From the NCBI GenBank assembly GCA_016719815.1, contig JADJYK010000003.1:124001-188000 (forward strand): DNA of 64,000 nucleotides, given 5' to 3'. The first letter of the stretch is position 1, and the number at the start of each line of letters is the position of its first letter. Under the pieces are notes generated by a model. That model made no database searches. It saw only the letters and a program-made list of their open reading frames with translations, and was not told the origin of the DNA. The position numbers were made by a program, and so were the translations under genes. Shown piece after piece: positions 27,636 through 36,119 of the stretch. The stretch is from Chitinophagaceae bacterium. GTDB taxonomy: Bacteria > Bacteroidota > Bacteroidia > Chitinophagales > Chitinophagaceae.

Positions 27636-28203
27636 ATGACAAATCCGAAACAGAATAAAGAATTACTTGGAAAAGGTATCCGCTCACTACTGCAGAGTAT
27701 TGATTCTGATTTAAAAACCGGCAGCGGCCATTTGAAAACAAATGTGGTTGAAAACGCAACCGGTATTAACCGGATAGCCATTGACCAGATTGAAGCTAAC
27801 CCTAAACAGCCCCGTCGTGATTTTGAAGAACAGACACTGAAGGAACTGGCTGATTCAATAAAACTGCATGATATTATTCAGCCCGTTACTGTTACAAGAC
27901 TTGCAAATGGAAAATACAGGCTTATTTCAGGTGAAAGAAGATGGAGAGCCGCAAGAATGGCCGGCATTAAAGACATTCCGGCATATGTAAGGCAGGCCAA
28001 CGATGTGCAACTGTTGGAACTGGCTTTGCTTGAAAACCTGCAACGGGAAGATTTGAATGCAATGGAAGTTTCGCTGAGTTATAAAAGAATGATGGAGGAA
28101 CTTGATTATACACAAGAGCAGGTAGCCGAACGAATGGGAAAAGACAGGAGCACCGTAGCAAATTTCAAAAATTCTTCGTCAAATGGATGCATCGCTTGAT
28201 TAA
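27636..28203 (+). CDS. parB: Chromosome-partitioning protein ParB, internally deleted in this sequence
   Basis: The N-terminal part is normal: LGKGIRSLLQ, then IEANPKQPRRDFEEQTLKEL, the CTP/DNA-binding block ISGERRWRAARMAG, and LLENLQREDLNAMEVSLSYK. The central helix-turn-helix is entered (EQVAERMGKDRSTVAN) but ends abruptly near 28160. What follows in another frame reads KILRQMDASLD then stop at 28203, which resembles a ParB C-terminal end. About 100 residues (the rest of the HTH region and most of the dimer domain) are therefore missing. Either a real deletion or a collapsed assembly would explain this. A functional parB is expected in any such genome. Confidence 0.8.
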
Positions 28204-28226
28204 CAAAGTGAGGACAAAGGCTTAAA

Positions 28227-28868
28227 ATGTATTTTTTAAAGAACAAGAAAAGAATAGTCAGTCAAATAATTCTGATATCACTGCTTTTTTGCAGTATCAT
28301 AAATTTTGCCCAAAATAATGAGCCGGCTCATTTGTCTAAAGACAGTGTGAATACTCCTGTTATAGTTAAAAAAACAAACAGGTACGATTCGGCAATGCAG
28401 GCACACAGTCCACGAAAAGCGGCTATAAAATCAGCTCTGTTACCCGGGTTAGGGCAGATTTACAATAAAAAATATTGGAAATTGCCTTTAGTATATGGAG
28501 CATTAGGAACCTGCGGTGGAATTTTTGCATACAATATTAAATGGTACAAAAAAACACGGTTTGCTTACACAGTTTTGTATAACAAGGATACCGGAAGTTT
28601 TAGCAAGGTAGATCCCAAGCTGCGATTCCTTGTAGAAAACAACCGGCTTGATGATCTTCGCTATTACCGGAACTCATACCGGCGGGATGTGGATTATTCA
28701 GCTCTCTTTTTTCTCATATTTTGGGGATTAAACGTGGTTGATGCCACTGTTGATGCCCACCTGAAAAGTTTTGATGTAAGCTCGGATTTAAGTTTACAAA
28801 TAAAACCAGGTTACAGCGAATTAGCAAACACTGGAGGCCTCAGCCTAGTGTTGAAAATTGGAAAATAA
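28227..28868 (+). CDS. DUF5683-family membrane protein
   Basis: A 213-residue exported or membrane protein. A leader helix (about residues 11-28, ending INFAQ) precedes SPRKAAIKSALLPGLGQIYNKKYWKLP, the signature of DUF5683. Helices follow near residues 90-107 and 160-178 (YSALFFLIFWGLNVVDATVDAHL). Function unknown; its position between parB and dapB is typical for Bacteroidota. It starts about 24 bases after the parB stop, so it may share the parAB transcript. Confidence 0.85.
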   Translation: MYFLKNKKRIVSQIILISLLFCSIINFAQNNEPAHLSKDSVNTPVIVKKTNRYDSAMQAHSPRKAAIKSALLPGLGQIYNKKYWKLPLVYGALGTCGGIFAYNIKWYKKTRFAYTVLYNKDTGSFSKVDPKLRFLVENNRLDDLRYYRNSYRRDVDYSALFFLIFWGLNVVDATVDAHLKSFDVSSDLSLQIKPGYSELANTGGLSLVLKIGK

Positions 28869-28907
28869 ATTATCTGCCTTCTTTCCGTACCTGGTTTTTA
28901 TAATCCA

Positions 28908-28915
28908 TAAATTTG
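28908..28915 (+). promoter_or_regulatory. -7 promoter element for dapB
   Basis: TAAATTTG, an exact TAnnTTTG match, 20 bases before the dapB ATG. Confidence 0.55.
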
Positions 28916-28935
28916 GACAAATAAATTATTGTACC

Positions 28936-29651
28936 ATGCGTATTGCATTAATTGGTTATGGGAAAATGGGGAAAGCTATTGAAGAAGTGGCGATTCAAAG
29001 AGGACACAAAGTAGAAATTAGAATTGATCAGCCCAATCTTAATGAATTTACCAAAGAAAATATGGCTGACATAGATGCTGCCATTGAATTTACCAGTCCG
29101 CATAGTGCTTACGATAATGTAAAAAATGTCTTGAGTTCAACGTTCCCGTTGTATGCGGTTCTACCGGCTGGACAGAAAGGCTTGGTGAATTAAAACAATT
29201 AAGTACTGATCTTAATGGAGCTTTTGTGTATTCGAGCAATTACAGTGTGGGAGTTAATATTTTTTTTGAAATAAATAAGAAACTTGCTGCCCTTATGGCT
29301 CCTCACCACGAATACGAGGTTATTCTGGAAGAAATCCATCATACTGCTAAGAAAGATGCACCAAGTGGTACAGCTATAACCCTGGCTGAAGACATTCTAA
29401 AGCAGGTACACAGAAAAAAACAATGGGTAAATGAATTGAGTGACAATCCCGAAGACCTTGAAATCATAAGCCAGCGTATTGACCCTACACCTGGCACACA
29501 CAGTGTAAAATACTCTTCTGTTATTGATAATATTGAAATTATTCATACAGCACATAACCGAACCGGATTTGCAACTGGATCTGTAATTGCAGCAGAGTTT
29601 TTATTTCAAAAAAAGGGGTTTTATACCATGAAAGATGTGCTTGGCTTATGA
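28936..29651 (+). CDS. dapB: 4-hydroxy-tetrahydrodipicolinate reductase DapB (frameshifted)
   Basis: DapB carries out the NAD(P)H-dependent step in lysine and diaminopimelate synthesis. The nucleotide fold is MRIALIGYGKMGKAIEEVA; IDAAIEFTSPHSAYDNV follows. The C-terminal domain has SSNYSVGVNIFFEINKKLA, the catalytic EEIHHTAKKDAPSGTAITLA and HNRTGFATGSVIAAEFLF. One T is missing at 29136-29137. Restoring it gives LSFNVPVVCGSTGWTERLGEL, linking the halves into about 238 residues. The stop overlaps the next gene (ATGA), so the kinase downstream is probably translationally coupled. Confidence 0.93.
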
Positions 29652-31471
29652 AGCTAATTATCGCAATTATTTTTTGTTTTATAAATACTATTATTGCCCG
29701 GTCACAGGTAAATAGCGACAGTCTTCGCAATATAATTGCATCAAAAAACTCCGTTTATACTGAAAAAATGAATGCTTTTATTCATCTGGTAGAAAGTTAC
29801 CAGTTGAATAATTTTGACTCGGCACTTATTGAAAGTGATAAAGCACTGCTAATAGCCCGCAAAAATGCCGATTCGTTATATGTGGCCATTTTAAAAAGAC
29901 AAATCGGAGTTGCAAACTATTTTAAAGGAAAATATGATATAGCCGCCATAAACTTTTATGAGGCTATTTCTATACTTGAGAAATTAAGCAACCAGAAAGA
30001 GCTGGCAACTACTTATAATGATCTGGCAAAATTGTACCGAAAAACAAGAGATCTCGATAAAGCACTGGATAATTACAATAAAGCAGATAAAATATTCAGG
30101 CAATTGAAAGACACTGGTGGAATTGCCATGATACTGAATGAGTCAGGAGTAGTGTTTGAATACAGAGAAGATTTTGAGGAAGCCGTTAAACGCTACAACA
30201 CTTCAATGAAACTTGCAGAACTAACAGGTGACTCATTAAGCATATCTTATTCTCTGAGTAATATTGCAGGAGTTTTCGTTACAGAGAAAAAATTTGAACT
30301 GGCTGAGGAAAATCTTTTAAGAACACTGAGGATACGACAAATACTCAAGGACAGCTTTGCTATCGCCCTCACCTACTCTGACCTTGGAGCTACAATGAAT
30401 GCAAAAGGAGATTACGGAAAAGCCATTTTATATATATTAGAAAGTAACCGTATTGCTGAAAAACTGAATTATCCGGAGCTGCAGTCCAATAACTTTAATG
30501 AATTATCGTTGCTTTACAAAAAGCAGGGAGATTTTCAATCGGCATACCGATACTATGTAAAAAGAACTACTTCCCGTGATAGCCTTTTTGCAATTGAAAA
30601 AACAAAACAAATTCAAGAACTGAATGCCCGGTATGAAACAGAGAAAAAGAACAGCAAATTATTCACCAGCAGAACCGGCTTCGGCTTCAAACTTATATGT
30701 TTGTTGGTATAGCAGGTTTTGTTCTTTTTGTCTTCAATGCTGGCATATTCCTATTATAAAAGATATAAACTGCGAAAAGAAAGCCAGCACCAGGGTGAAC
30801 TGATGAAACAACAGGAAATAGCTGTAAAGGCAGTCCTGGAGGCCGAAGAAAAAGAAAGACAGCGCATTGCCAAAGATTTGCACGACGGTGTCGGGCAAAT
30901 GATGAGTGCAGCAAAAATGAACTTATCTGCATTTGAAGATGAGGCGAATTTCTTTAATGATGAACAGAGAAATTCCTTCCAAAAGATAATCAATCTTGTT
31001 GATGACAGTTGTCGTGAAGTAAGAAATGTATCACATATAATGATGCCTAATGCATTGCTCAAAAACAATTTATCAGCTGCAATAAACGAATTTGTTGATA
31101 AACTTTCAAACAAAAAACTAAAAGTACAGGTATATACTGAAGGACTGGATGAAAGAATAGATGCAAATATCGAGACCGTTTTATACAGGGTTATTCAGGA
31201 ATGTGTAAACAATACAATCAAACATTCCGGAGCAGATACACTTGTTATTTCAGTTATAAAAGATAAAGATGGCATTAGTGGAACTATTGAAGATAACGGA
31301 AAGGGTTTCGACACATCAGATAAAGAGAAATTTGAAGGAGTTGGCCTCAAAAATATAACAAGCCGTATTGAATATCTGAAAGGTTCTGTTGACTTCGACT
31401 CAGCACCGGGAAGGGGAACATTGGTTGCATTACATGTCCCATTAATGCTATCTGAAAAAACTGTACCTTAA
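29648..31471 (+). CDS. TPR-containing sensor histidine kinase, HisKA_3 (NarL-partner) type, frameshifted
   Basis: A leader (MKLIIAIIFCFINTIIARSQ) is followed by about six tetratricopeptide repeats (for example ATTYNDLAKLYRKTRDLDKALDNYNKA). A coiled segment precedes a transmembrane helix (FVGIAGFVLF onward). The kinase core has the HisKA_3 H-box ERQRIAKDLHDGVGQMMSAAKM and the ATP-binding blocks IEDNGKGFD and GVGLKNITSRIEYLKG. Two A- and T-run deletions (30644-30648 and 30725-30729) split the frame. After correction the linker reads EKKEQQIIHQQNRLRLQTYMF. The TPRs probably sit in the periplasm. The NarL-type regulator lies 38 bases downstream. Confidence 0.88.
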
Positions 31472-31509
31472 TCTTTTATAGGCAGATTTCTCACCAACTA
31501 TTATACTTA

Positions 31510-32152
31510 ATGAAACAGGAAAAAATTATACTGGGTATTGTTGACGACCATCAAATAGTTATTGACGGGCTAATGTCGTTACTTAAGGGTCATGAGAACT
31601 TCAGTTTTGCCTTTGCCACTACCGACCCCACTAGTGTTTTGGAATCTGTTTTAAAAAAAAGAATTGATGTATTACTTACAGATATTATGATGCCTGAACT
31701 ACCTGGCAATGAGTTGGCAAAACAAATAAAGAAACATTTTCCTGATGTGAAGATCCTGGCTTTATCAATGAGTGGGCAGGGCGATTTGGTTAGCGAAATG
31801 ATTGAGCAGGCTGATATATCAGGCTATGTGCTGAAAAAACACAGGCAAGCAGGAGTTAATAGCTGCTTTAGAAAAAATTGCCGGTGGCGGTATCTATTTC
31901 AGCGAAGAGGTGATAAAAGAACTCCAATTAGTAGGCCAAAGAAAAAAGCAAAAGGAAGAATCGCAGTTAACCGCAAGAGAAATTGAGATAATACAGCTGA
32001 TTGAAAGGGAATTCAACAACAGGCAAATTGCCGAAACACTCTACATTTCTGAACGGACGGTTGAAACACACAGAAAAAACATTTTCAGAAAAACAAATAC
32101 CAATTCGGTAATTGGTCTTGTTAAGTATGCATACGAATACCGGCTGATATAA
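31510..32152 (+). CDS. LuxR/NarL-family response regulator (frameshifted)
   Basis: The receiver domain has the acidic pocket GIVDDHQIVIDGL, the phospho-Asp in VLLTDIMMPELPG, and KILALSMSG followed by SGYVLKN. The C-terminal LuxR helix-turn-helix is LTAREIEIIQLIEREFNNRQ, then YISERTVETHRKNIFRKT. An extra A in the run at 31834-31839 breaks the frame. Removing it gives LKNTGKQELIAALEKIAGGG and one protein of about 213 residues. It is the evident partner of the upstream TPR kinase. Targets unknown. Confidence 0.9.
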
Positions 32153-32183
32153 TTAAACAGAGATTTTTCTTATTTAGCAAAAC

Positions 32184-32214
32184 AAAAAAGCCATCCGCAT
32201 TTGCGAATGGCTTT
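32184..32214. terminator. Bidirectional terminator
   Basis: AAAGCCATCCGCA-TT-TGCGAATGGCTTT, a 13-bp stem with one mismatch flanked by A- and T-runs. It serves the response regulator and the convergent rpsG. Confidence 0.85.
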
Positions 32215-32233
32215 ATCTATTTTAATCTGTCAA

Positions 32234-32701
32234 TTATACTTTAAAGTGAGCAAAAGCCTTATTGGCTTCAGCCATACGGTGTGTATCTTCTTTCTTTTTG
32301 AAAGCAGAACCTTCACCTTTACTGGCTGCAACAATTTCGTTAGCCAGTTTATCAGCCATACTGCGGCCGTTTCTTTCACGGCTGTAGCGAATTAACCACT
32401 TTATGCTTAATGAAATTTTCCTGTCTGCACGAACTTCGGAAGGAATCTGAAAGGTAGCACCACCAATACGACGGCTACGAACCTCAACAGCGGGGGTTAC
32501 ATTTGTAAGTGCTTTTTTCCAAACTTCATATCCATCTTCACCTGTCTGTTTGGCAACTTTCGCTAATGCATCATAGAAAATTGTAAAGGCACCGCTTTTT
32601 TTGCCTTCCCACATCAGGTTGTTTACAAAACGGGTAACCAGTTTATCATTATACCTTGGGTCGGGTGCTAAAGGGAGCTTTTTCGCTTGTGCTTTCCGCA
32701 T
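32234..32701 (-). CDS. rpsG: 30S ribosomal protein S7 (uS7)
   Basis: A 155-residue protein with the uS7 pattern: MRKAQAKKLPLAPDPRYND, FVNNLMWEGKKSGA, ALTNVTPAVEVRSRRIGGAT and IRYSRERNGRSMADKLANE. It nucleates assembly of the 30S head and lines the E site. It follows rpsL by 31 bases. Unusually, a strong terminator follows within 50 bases and fusA is not next. Confidence 0.98.
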   Translation of the reverse strand: MRKAQAKKLPLAPDPRYNDKLVTRFVNNLMWEGKKSGAFTIFYDALAKVAKQTGEDGYEVWKKALTNVTPAVEVRSRRIGGATFQIPSEVRADRKISLSIKWLIRYSRERNGRSMADKLANEIVAASKGEGSAFKKKEDTHRMAEANKAFAHFKV

Positions 32702-32732
32702 ATCTTATAATATTTCTTTGTTCTTAATTTAA

Positions 32733-33113
32733 TTATTTCTTGGCTTTCTCTTTCTTAGTACCATATTTAGAACGGCTCTTCTTACGGTCTTTTACACCGG
32801 CTGTGTCGAGAGAACCACGAACAATGTGATAACGAACACCAGGTAAGTCTTTCACCCTTCCACCGCGGATAAGAACGATTGAGTGTTCCTGAAGATTATG
32901 ACCTTCTCCGGGTATGTAAGCAATTACTTCTACTTTGTTGGTAAGGCGTACCTTGGCAACTTTACGAAGAGCCGAGTTAGGCTTTTTAGGTGTGGTTGTA
33001 TACACCCTTGTACATACGCCACGACGCTGGGGGCACTGATCCAAAGCCCTTGATTTGCTTTTGGCCCTGATAATTTCTCTTCCTTTTCTTACTAATTGTT
33101 GAATTGTAGGCAT
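32733..33113 (-). CDS. rpsL: 30S ribosomal protein S12 (uS12)
   Basis: A 126-residue protein: MPTIQQLVRKGRE, the decoding-site loop TTTPKKPNSALRKVAKVRL with the lysines of streptomycin-sensitive type, and PGEGHNLQEHSIVLIRGG. The loop GRVKDLPGVRYH contains the aspartate modified by RimO, whose gene is at 14334-15640. The leader is about 20 bases from the promoter at 33127-33145, which is shared in sequence with rpmB. Confidence 0.98.
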   Translation of the reverse strand: MPTIQQLVRKGREIIRAKSKSRALDQCPQRRGVCTRVYTTTPKKPNSALRKVAKVRLTNKVEVIAYIPGEGHNLQEHSIVLIRGGRVKDLPGVRYHIVRGSLDTAGVKDRKKSRSKYGTKKEKAKK

Positions 33114-33126
33114 TCTTAACCCTTAT

Positions 33127-33145
33127 TTTTGGGACGGCAAAGGTA
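33127..33145 (-). promoter_or_regulatory. rpsL promoter; 19-base sequence shared with rpmB
   Basis: On the minus strand TACCTTTGCCGTCCCAAAA: the -7 element TACCTTTG plus an identical start region to that upstream of rpmB. It lies 14 bases before the rpsL ATG. Confidence 0.75.
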
Positions 33146-33220
33146 AAGGCGCTAAGGTGAAATTCCAAAAATCCTCCAAAATAATCCACTCAAAATCATA
33201 AAATAATTACTTTTTTCAAG

Positions 33221-33255
33221 CAAAATGTCCCAAAACCTGTGGTTTCGGGACATTT
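33221..33255 (-). terminator. Rho-independent terminator after ilvE
   Basis: AAATGTCCC and GGGACATTT form a 9-bp stem; the loop can add AACC/GGTT pairing. On the minus strand it is followed by TTGC. Confidence 0.75.
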
Positions 33256-33275
33256 ATTTCTTTCAAAATACTTAC

Positions 33276-34343
33276 TTATTTAACTGACAGCATCCAGTTG
33301 TAAACATCCTCTGACCTGGCCACTCTAATATCTGTGAGCCTTTCCTTAATCTTAGCTGCTGTTTTCCAGCTATCCGGAGCAAATTTCATTTCAATATCAT
33401 TATACCGCAACTCCTGTACATAAGAAATAGTAGCTGCAGTTCCTGTACCGAAAATTTCATTAAGCTGTCCATCCCGGTATGCGGCAACGATTTCATCAAT
33501 GCTAAGCGGTCTTTCTTCCACATTTAGTCCCATATCCTGCAAAAGGGTAATGACACTTTTCCGGGTTACCCCAGCCAAAATAGTTCCCTGACTTAAATCA
33601 GGAGTAATAGCTGTATTCCCTATAATAAAGAAGACATTCATTGTGCCGCACTCCTGCACATATTTATGCGCTGTGGCATCTGTCCAAAGTACCTGATCAT
33701 ATCCGCCTTTTTTGGCCTGCGCTGTGGGGAACATAGCAGCACCATAATTACCGGCTGCCTTTGCATATCCGGCACCACCTTCAGCAGCCCTAACATATTC
33801 TTCCTCAACCAATAATCTCATAGGAGCATTATAATAAGGACCAGATGGGCTAAGAATAATCAGAAACTTATACTTATCAGAGGGTCTTACACCAATCAGT
33901 TCATCAGTAGAAATCATAAAAGGTCGAATATACAACGCATTATCTTCTTTTGAAGGGATCCAGTCTTTATCTAACGAAATTAACTTCACCATCCCATCCA
34001 TAAATATTTCTTCGGGCACTTCCGGCATCTGCATACGCTGAGCAGAAATATTAAACCTCTTAAAATTATCATAAGGGCGGAAAATATAGGCATTGCCGTC
34101 TGCATCTTTGTAGGCCTTAATCCCCTCAAAAATTGCCTGACCGTAATGCAACACTGCCAGTGCAGGGGTAATACTAAAAGACCCATACGGCTTTATCTGT
34201 ACATTTTTCCATTCACCGTTTTCATAATCAGCCTCGAGCATATGATCGGTAAAAACTTTACCAAAAGGAAGATTGTCAAAATCTACTTCAGACAATCTGC
34301 TATTTTGCACTTTTGTTATTGAAATTTCCATTGTTGCAGTCAT
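33276..34343 (-). CDS. ilvE: Branched-chain amino-acid aminotransferase IlvE
   Basis: A PLP fold-type IV enzyme that interconverts Leu, Ile and Val with their 2-oxo acids. Key blocks are ALAVLHYGQAIFEGIKAY, RPYDNFKRFNISAQRM, KAAGNYGAAMFPTAQAKKGG (PLP-Lys in AKKGGYDQVLW), QECGTMNVFFI and the closing FGTGTAATIS. Length about 355 residues, the long form. The ATG at 34343 (MTATMEISITK) is preferred over a TTG at 34367. MEISITK at 34331 is also possible. Its 5' region overlaps no coding sequence if the divergent neighbour starts at 34416. Confidence 0.95.
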   Translation of the reverse strand: MTATMEISITKVQNSRLSEVDFDNLPFGKVFTDHMLEADYENGEWKNVQIKPYGSFSITPALAVLHYGQAIFEGIKAYKDADGNAYIFRPYDNFKRFNISAQRMQMPEVPEEIFMDGMVKLISLDKDWIPSKEDNALYIRPFMISTDELIGVRPSDKYKFLIILSPSGPYYNAPMRLLVEEEYVRAAEGGAGYAKAAGNYGAAMFPTAQAKKGGYDQVLWTDATAHKYVQECGTMNVFFIIGNTAITPDLSQGTILAGVTRKSVITLLQDMGLNVEERPLSIDEIVAAYRDGQLNEIFGTGTAATISYVQELRYNDIEMKFAPDSWKTAAKIKERLTDIRVARSEDVYNWMLSVK

Positions 34344-34415
34344 AAAAGTATATTTTTGAAGACCCAAATAAACGAAAAAAAGCTAACAGTCATTAGTGAT
34401 TATTATCAGCCTTTT

Positions 34416-34945
34416 ATGGATTTAAATCATATTGAACTACTACCACAATCAGTTGCAGAATTGTACACCTCTGTGTTAATACAATCTGGTGACAATAATA
34501 CCATTTTTTACAATGAAAAAATGGAAACTAATGATAAAAAAGAAGTAAAAAAAAATCACTGGAAATCATTAGGTAATAATCAAAAAAACATTCTTGTAAT
34601 TGTAAACTATAAAGAAGCCGTACATATACCTGACAATGAACTGGCATTACTAACCAGCATTCTCAATGCATGCAAGCTTACCGTGGCTGATGTGGTCATT
34701 GTGAACCATAACAATCATCCCGATGCAGGATATAAAGAACTGGCTTACATTTTAATACTAGGCATATTTTATTGTTTGGGGTGGAGCCCCTTGAATTTAG
34801 GCTACCCATGAACTTTCCCCATTTTCAATTGCAATCATTCAGCAATTGTATATACCTTTTCTCTCCTCCCCTTTCCAAGGTTGAGATAAACAAAGACCTT
34901 AAAAGAAGCCTTTGGGAAAGCCTTAAAAGATTATTTTCTCTTTAA
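34416..34945 (+). CDS. Conserved protein resembling DNA polymerase III psi (HolD-like), frameshifted
   Basis: The N-terminal part (MDLNHIELLPQSVAELYTSV) leads to a hydrophobic strand ILVIVNYKEAVHIPDNELAL and VADVVIVNHNNHPDAGYKEL. A missing base near 34741-34745 shifts the frame. The remainder reads LHFNTRHILLFGVEPLEF, NFPHFQLQSFSNCIYLFSPP, then LSKVEINKDLKRSLWESLKRL and ends FSL. The pattern of an LLFG strand, then S-P-x-L, a spacer with N, and LW near the end matches E. coli HolD loosely. I give this as a fold hypothesis only. The start at 34416 is an ATG; a TTG at 34356 would run into the ilvE leader. rdgB follows 16 bases later. Confidence 0.6.
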
Positions 34946-34961
34946 TTTTTAATTTATTTTA

Positions 34962-35537
34962 ATGAACCTGATATTCGCTACCAATAATCAACACAAAGTA
35001 GAAGAATTGCGTCCTCTTGTTGATCCGAAATACAAGATTACTACATTGAAAGAAGCTGGTATCGATATTGACATTGCCGAACCATTTGATACGCTGGAAG
35101 AAAATGCATCAGCCAAAGCAGGTACTATTTATGACCTTACCCACATTAACTGTTTCAGTGAAGATACCGGATTGATTGTTGACGCTTTGAATGGTGAGCC
35201 GGGCGTAAAAAGTGCCCGGTACGCAGGTGAAAAATGTTCTTTTGAAGATAATGTTGAAAAGTTGCTGACTAATTTAAAAGGTAAAACAAACAGAACTGCC
35301 CGTTTCAAAACTGTAATTTCGCTGGTAATTAATGGGGAAGAGACCTTTTTTGAGGGTACTTGCGAAGGACAAATAACAGAATCACCTAAAGGAAAGGGCG
35401 GTTTTGGCTATGATCCTGTTTTTGTTCCCCAAGGCAGCGATAAAACATTTGCCGAAATGAACCGGGAAGAAAAAGCAATTTTCAGCCATCGGTCTAAGGC
35501 AACTGGAAAACTTGTCGCATTTTTGAATACGTTATAA
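34962..35537 (+). CDS. rdgB: dITP/XTP pyrophosphatase RdgB (HAM1 family)
   Basis: A 191-residue house-cleaning NTPase that hydrolyses dITP, ITP and XTP. It has the SLTANK-like start MNLIFATNNQHKVEELRPL, ENASAKAGTIYDL, CFSEDTGLIVDALNGEPGV, KGKGGFGYDPVFVP and a C-terminal SHRSKATGKL, all canonical. It is spaced 16 bases from the upstream HolD-like gene and 14 bases from the downstream sigma-factor gene, suggesting an operon. Confidence 0.96.
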   Translation: MNLIFATNNQHKVEELRPLVDPKYKITTLKEAGIDIDIAEPFDTLEENASAKAGTIYDLTHINCFSEDTGLIVDALNGEPGVKSARYAGEKCSFEDNVEKLLTNLKGKTNRTARFKTVISLVINGEETFFEGTCEGQITESPKGKGGFGYDPVFVPQGSDKTFAEMNREEKAIFSHRSKATGKLVAFLNTL

Positions 35538-35551
35538 ACAAACTTCTGATT

Positions 35552-36115
35552 TTGACAACTGAACGCAACCAAAATACTACAGAAAGCGACTTAATAAACG
35601 GATGCATAGAAGGAAACCGCAGAATGCAGGAAGAACTCTATCGCAGATTTTCTCCCCGTATGTACGCCGTTTGTCTGCGCTATGCTGGAAATAGCGAAGA
35701 AGCACAGGACATTTTACAGGAAGGCTTTATTAAGGTCTTTAAAAAATTGGAAAGCTTCCGGGGCGATGGCTCCTTTGAAGGCTGGATACGCAGAATATTT
35801 GTAAATACTGCTATTGAACATTTCAGAAGAAAAAAATACCTGACTCCAGTAACTGAAAAGGAAGAAAATACAATTGAAGGAAGCTATACTTCTGCTTTGG
35901 ATGACCTGGCAGCAAAAGACATTATGGCGTTGGTTCAGCAATTGTCACCAGGATACCGGACCGTTTTTAACATGTATGTGGTAGAAGGCTATTCACACAC
36001 AGAAATCGGCGGCATCCTTGGCATCAGTGAAGGAACCAGTAAATCGCAGCTGTCAAGAGCTAAGGTAATATTACAGGACATGGTAAGAACATTTCTTGAC
36101 AGAAACAGAGGTTAG
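35552..36115 (+). CDS. RNA polymerase sigma factor, ECF/sigma-70 family
   Basis: A 187-residue extracytoplasmic-function sigma factor. Region 2 is LYRRFSPRMYAVCLRYAGNS, EEAQDILQEGFIKVFKKL and GWIRRIFVNTAIEHFRRKKY. Region 4 is VVEGYSHTEIGGILGISEGT, then SKSQLSRAKVILQ. The only usable start before region 2 is TTG at 35552 (MTTERNQNTTESDL). The next gene, an anti-sigma candidate, begins four bases after its stop, and this pairing is the usual arrangement. Confidence 0.92.
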   Translation: MTTERNQNTTESDLINGCIEGNRRMQEELYRRFSPRMYAVCLRYAGNSEEAQDILQEGFIKVFKKLESFRGDGSFEGWIRRIFVNTAIEHFRRKKYLTPVTEKEENTIEGSYTSALDDLAAKDIMALVQQLSPGYRTVFNMYVVEGYSHTEIGGILGISEGTSKSQLSRAKVILQDMVRTFLDRNRG

Positions 36116-36119
36116 AAAA

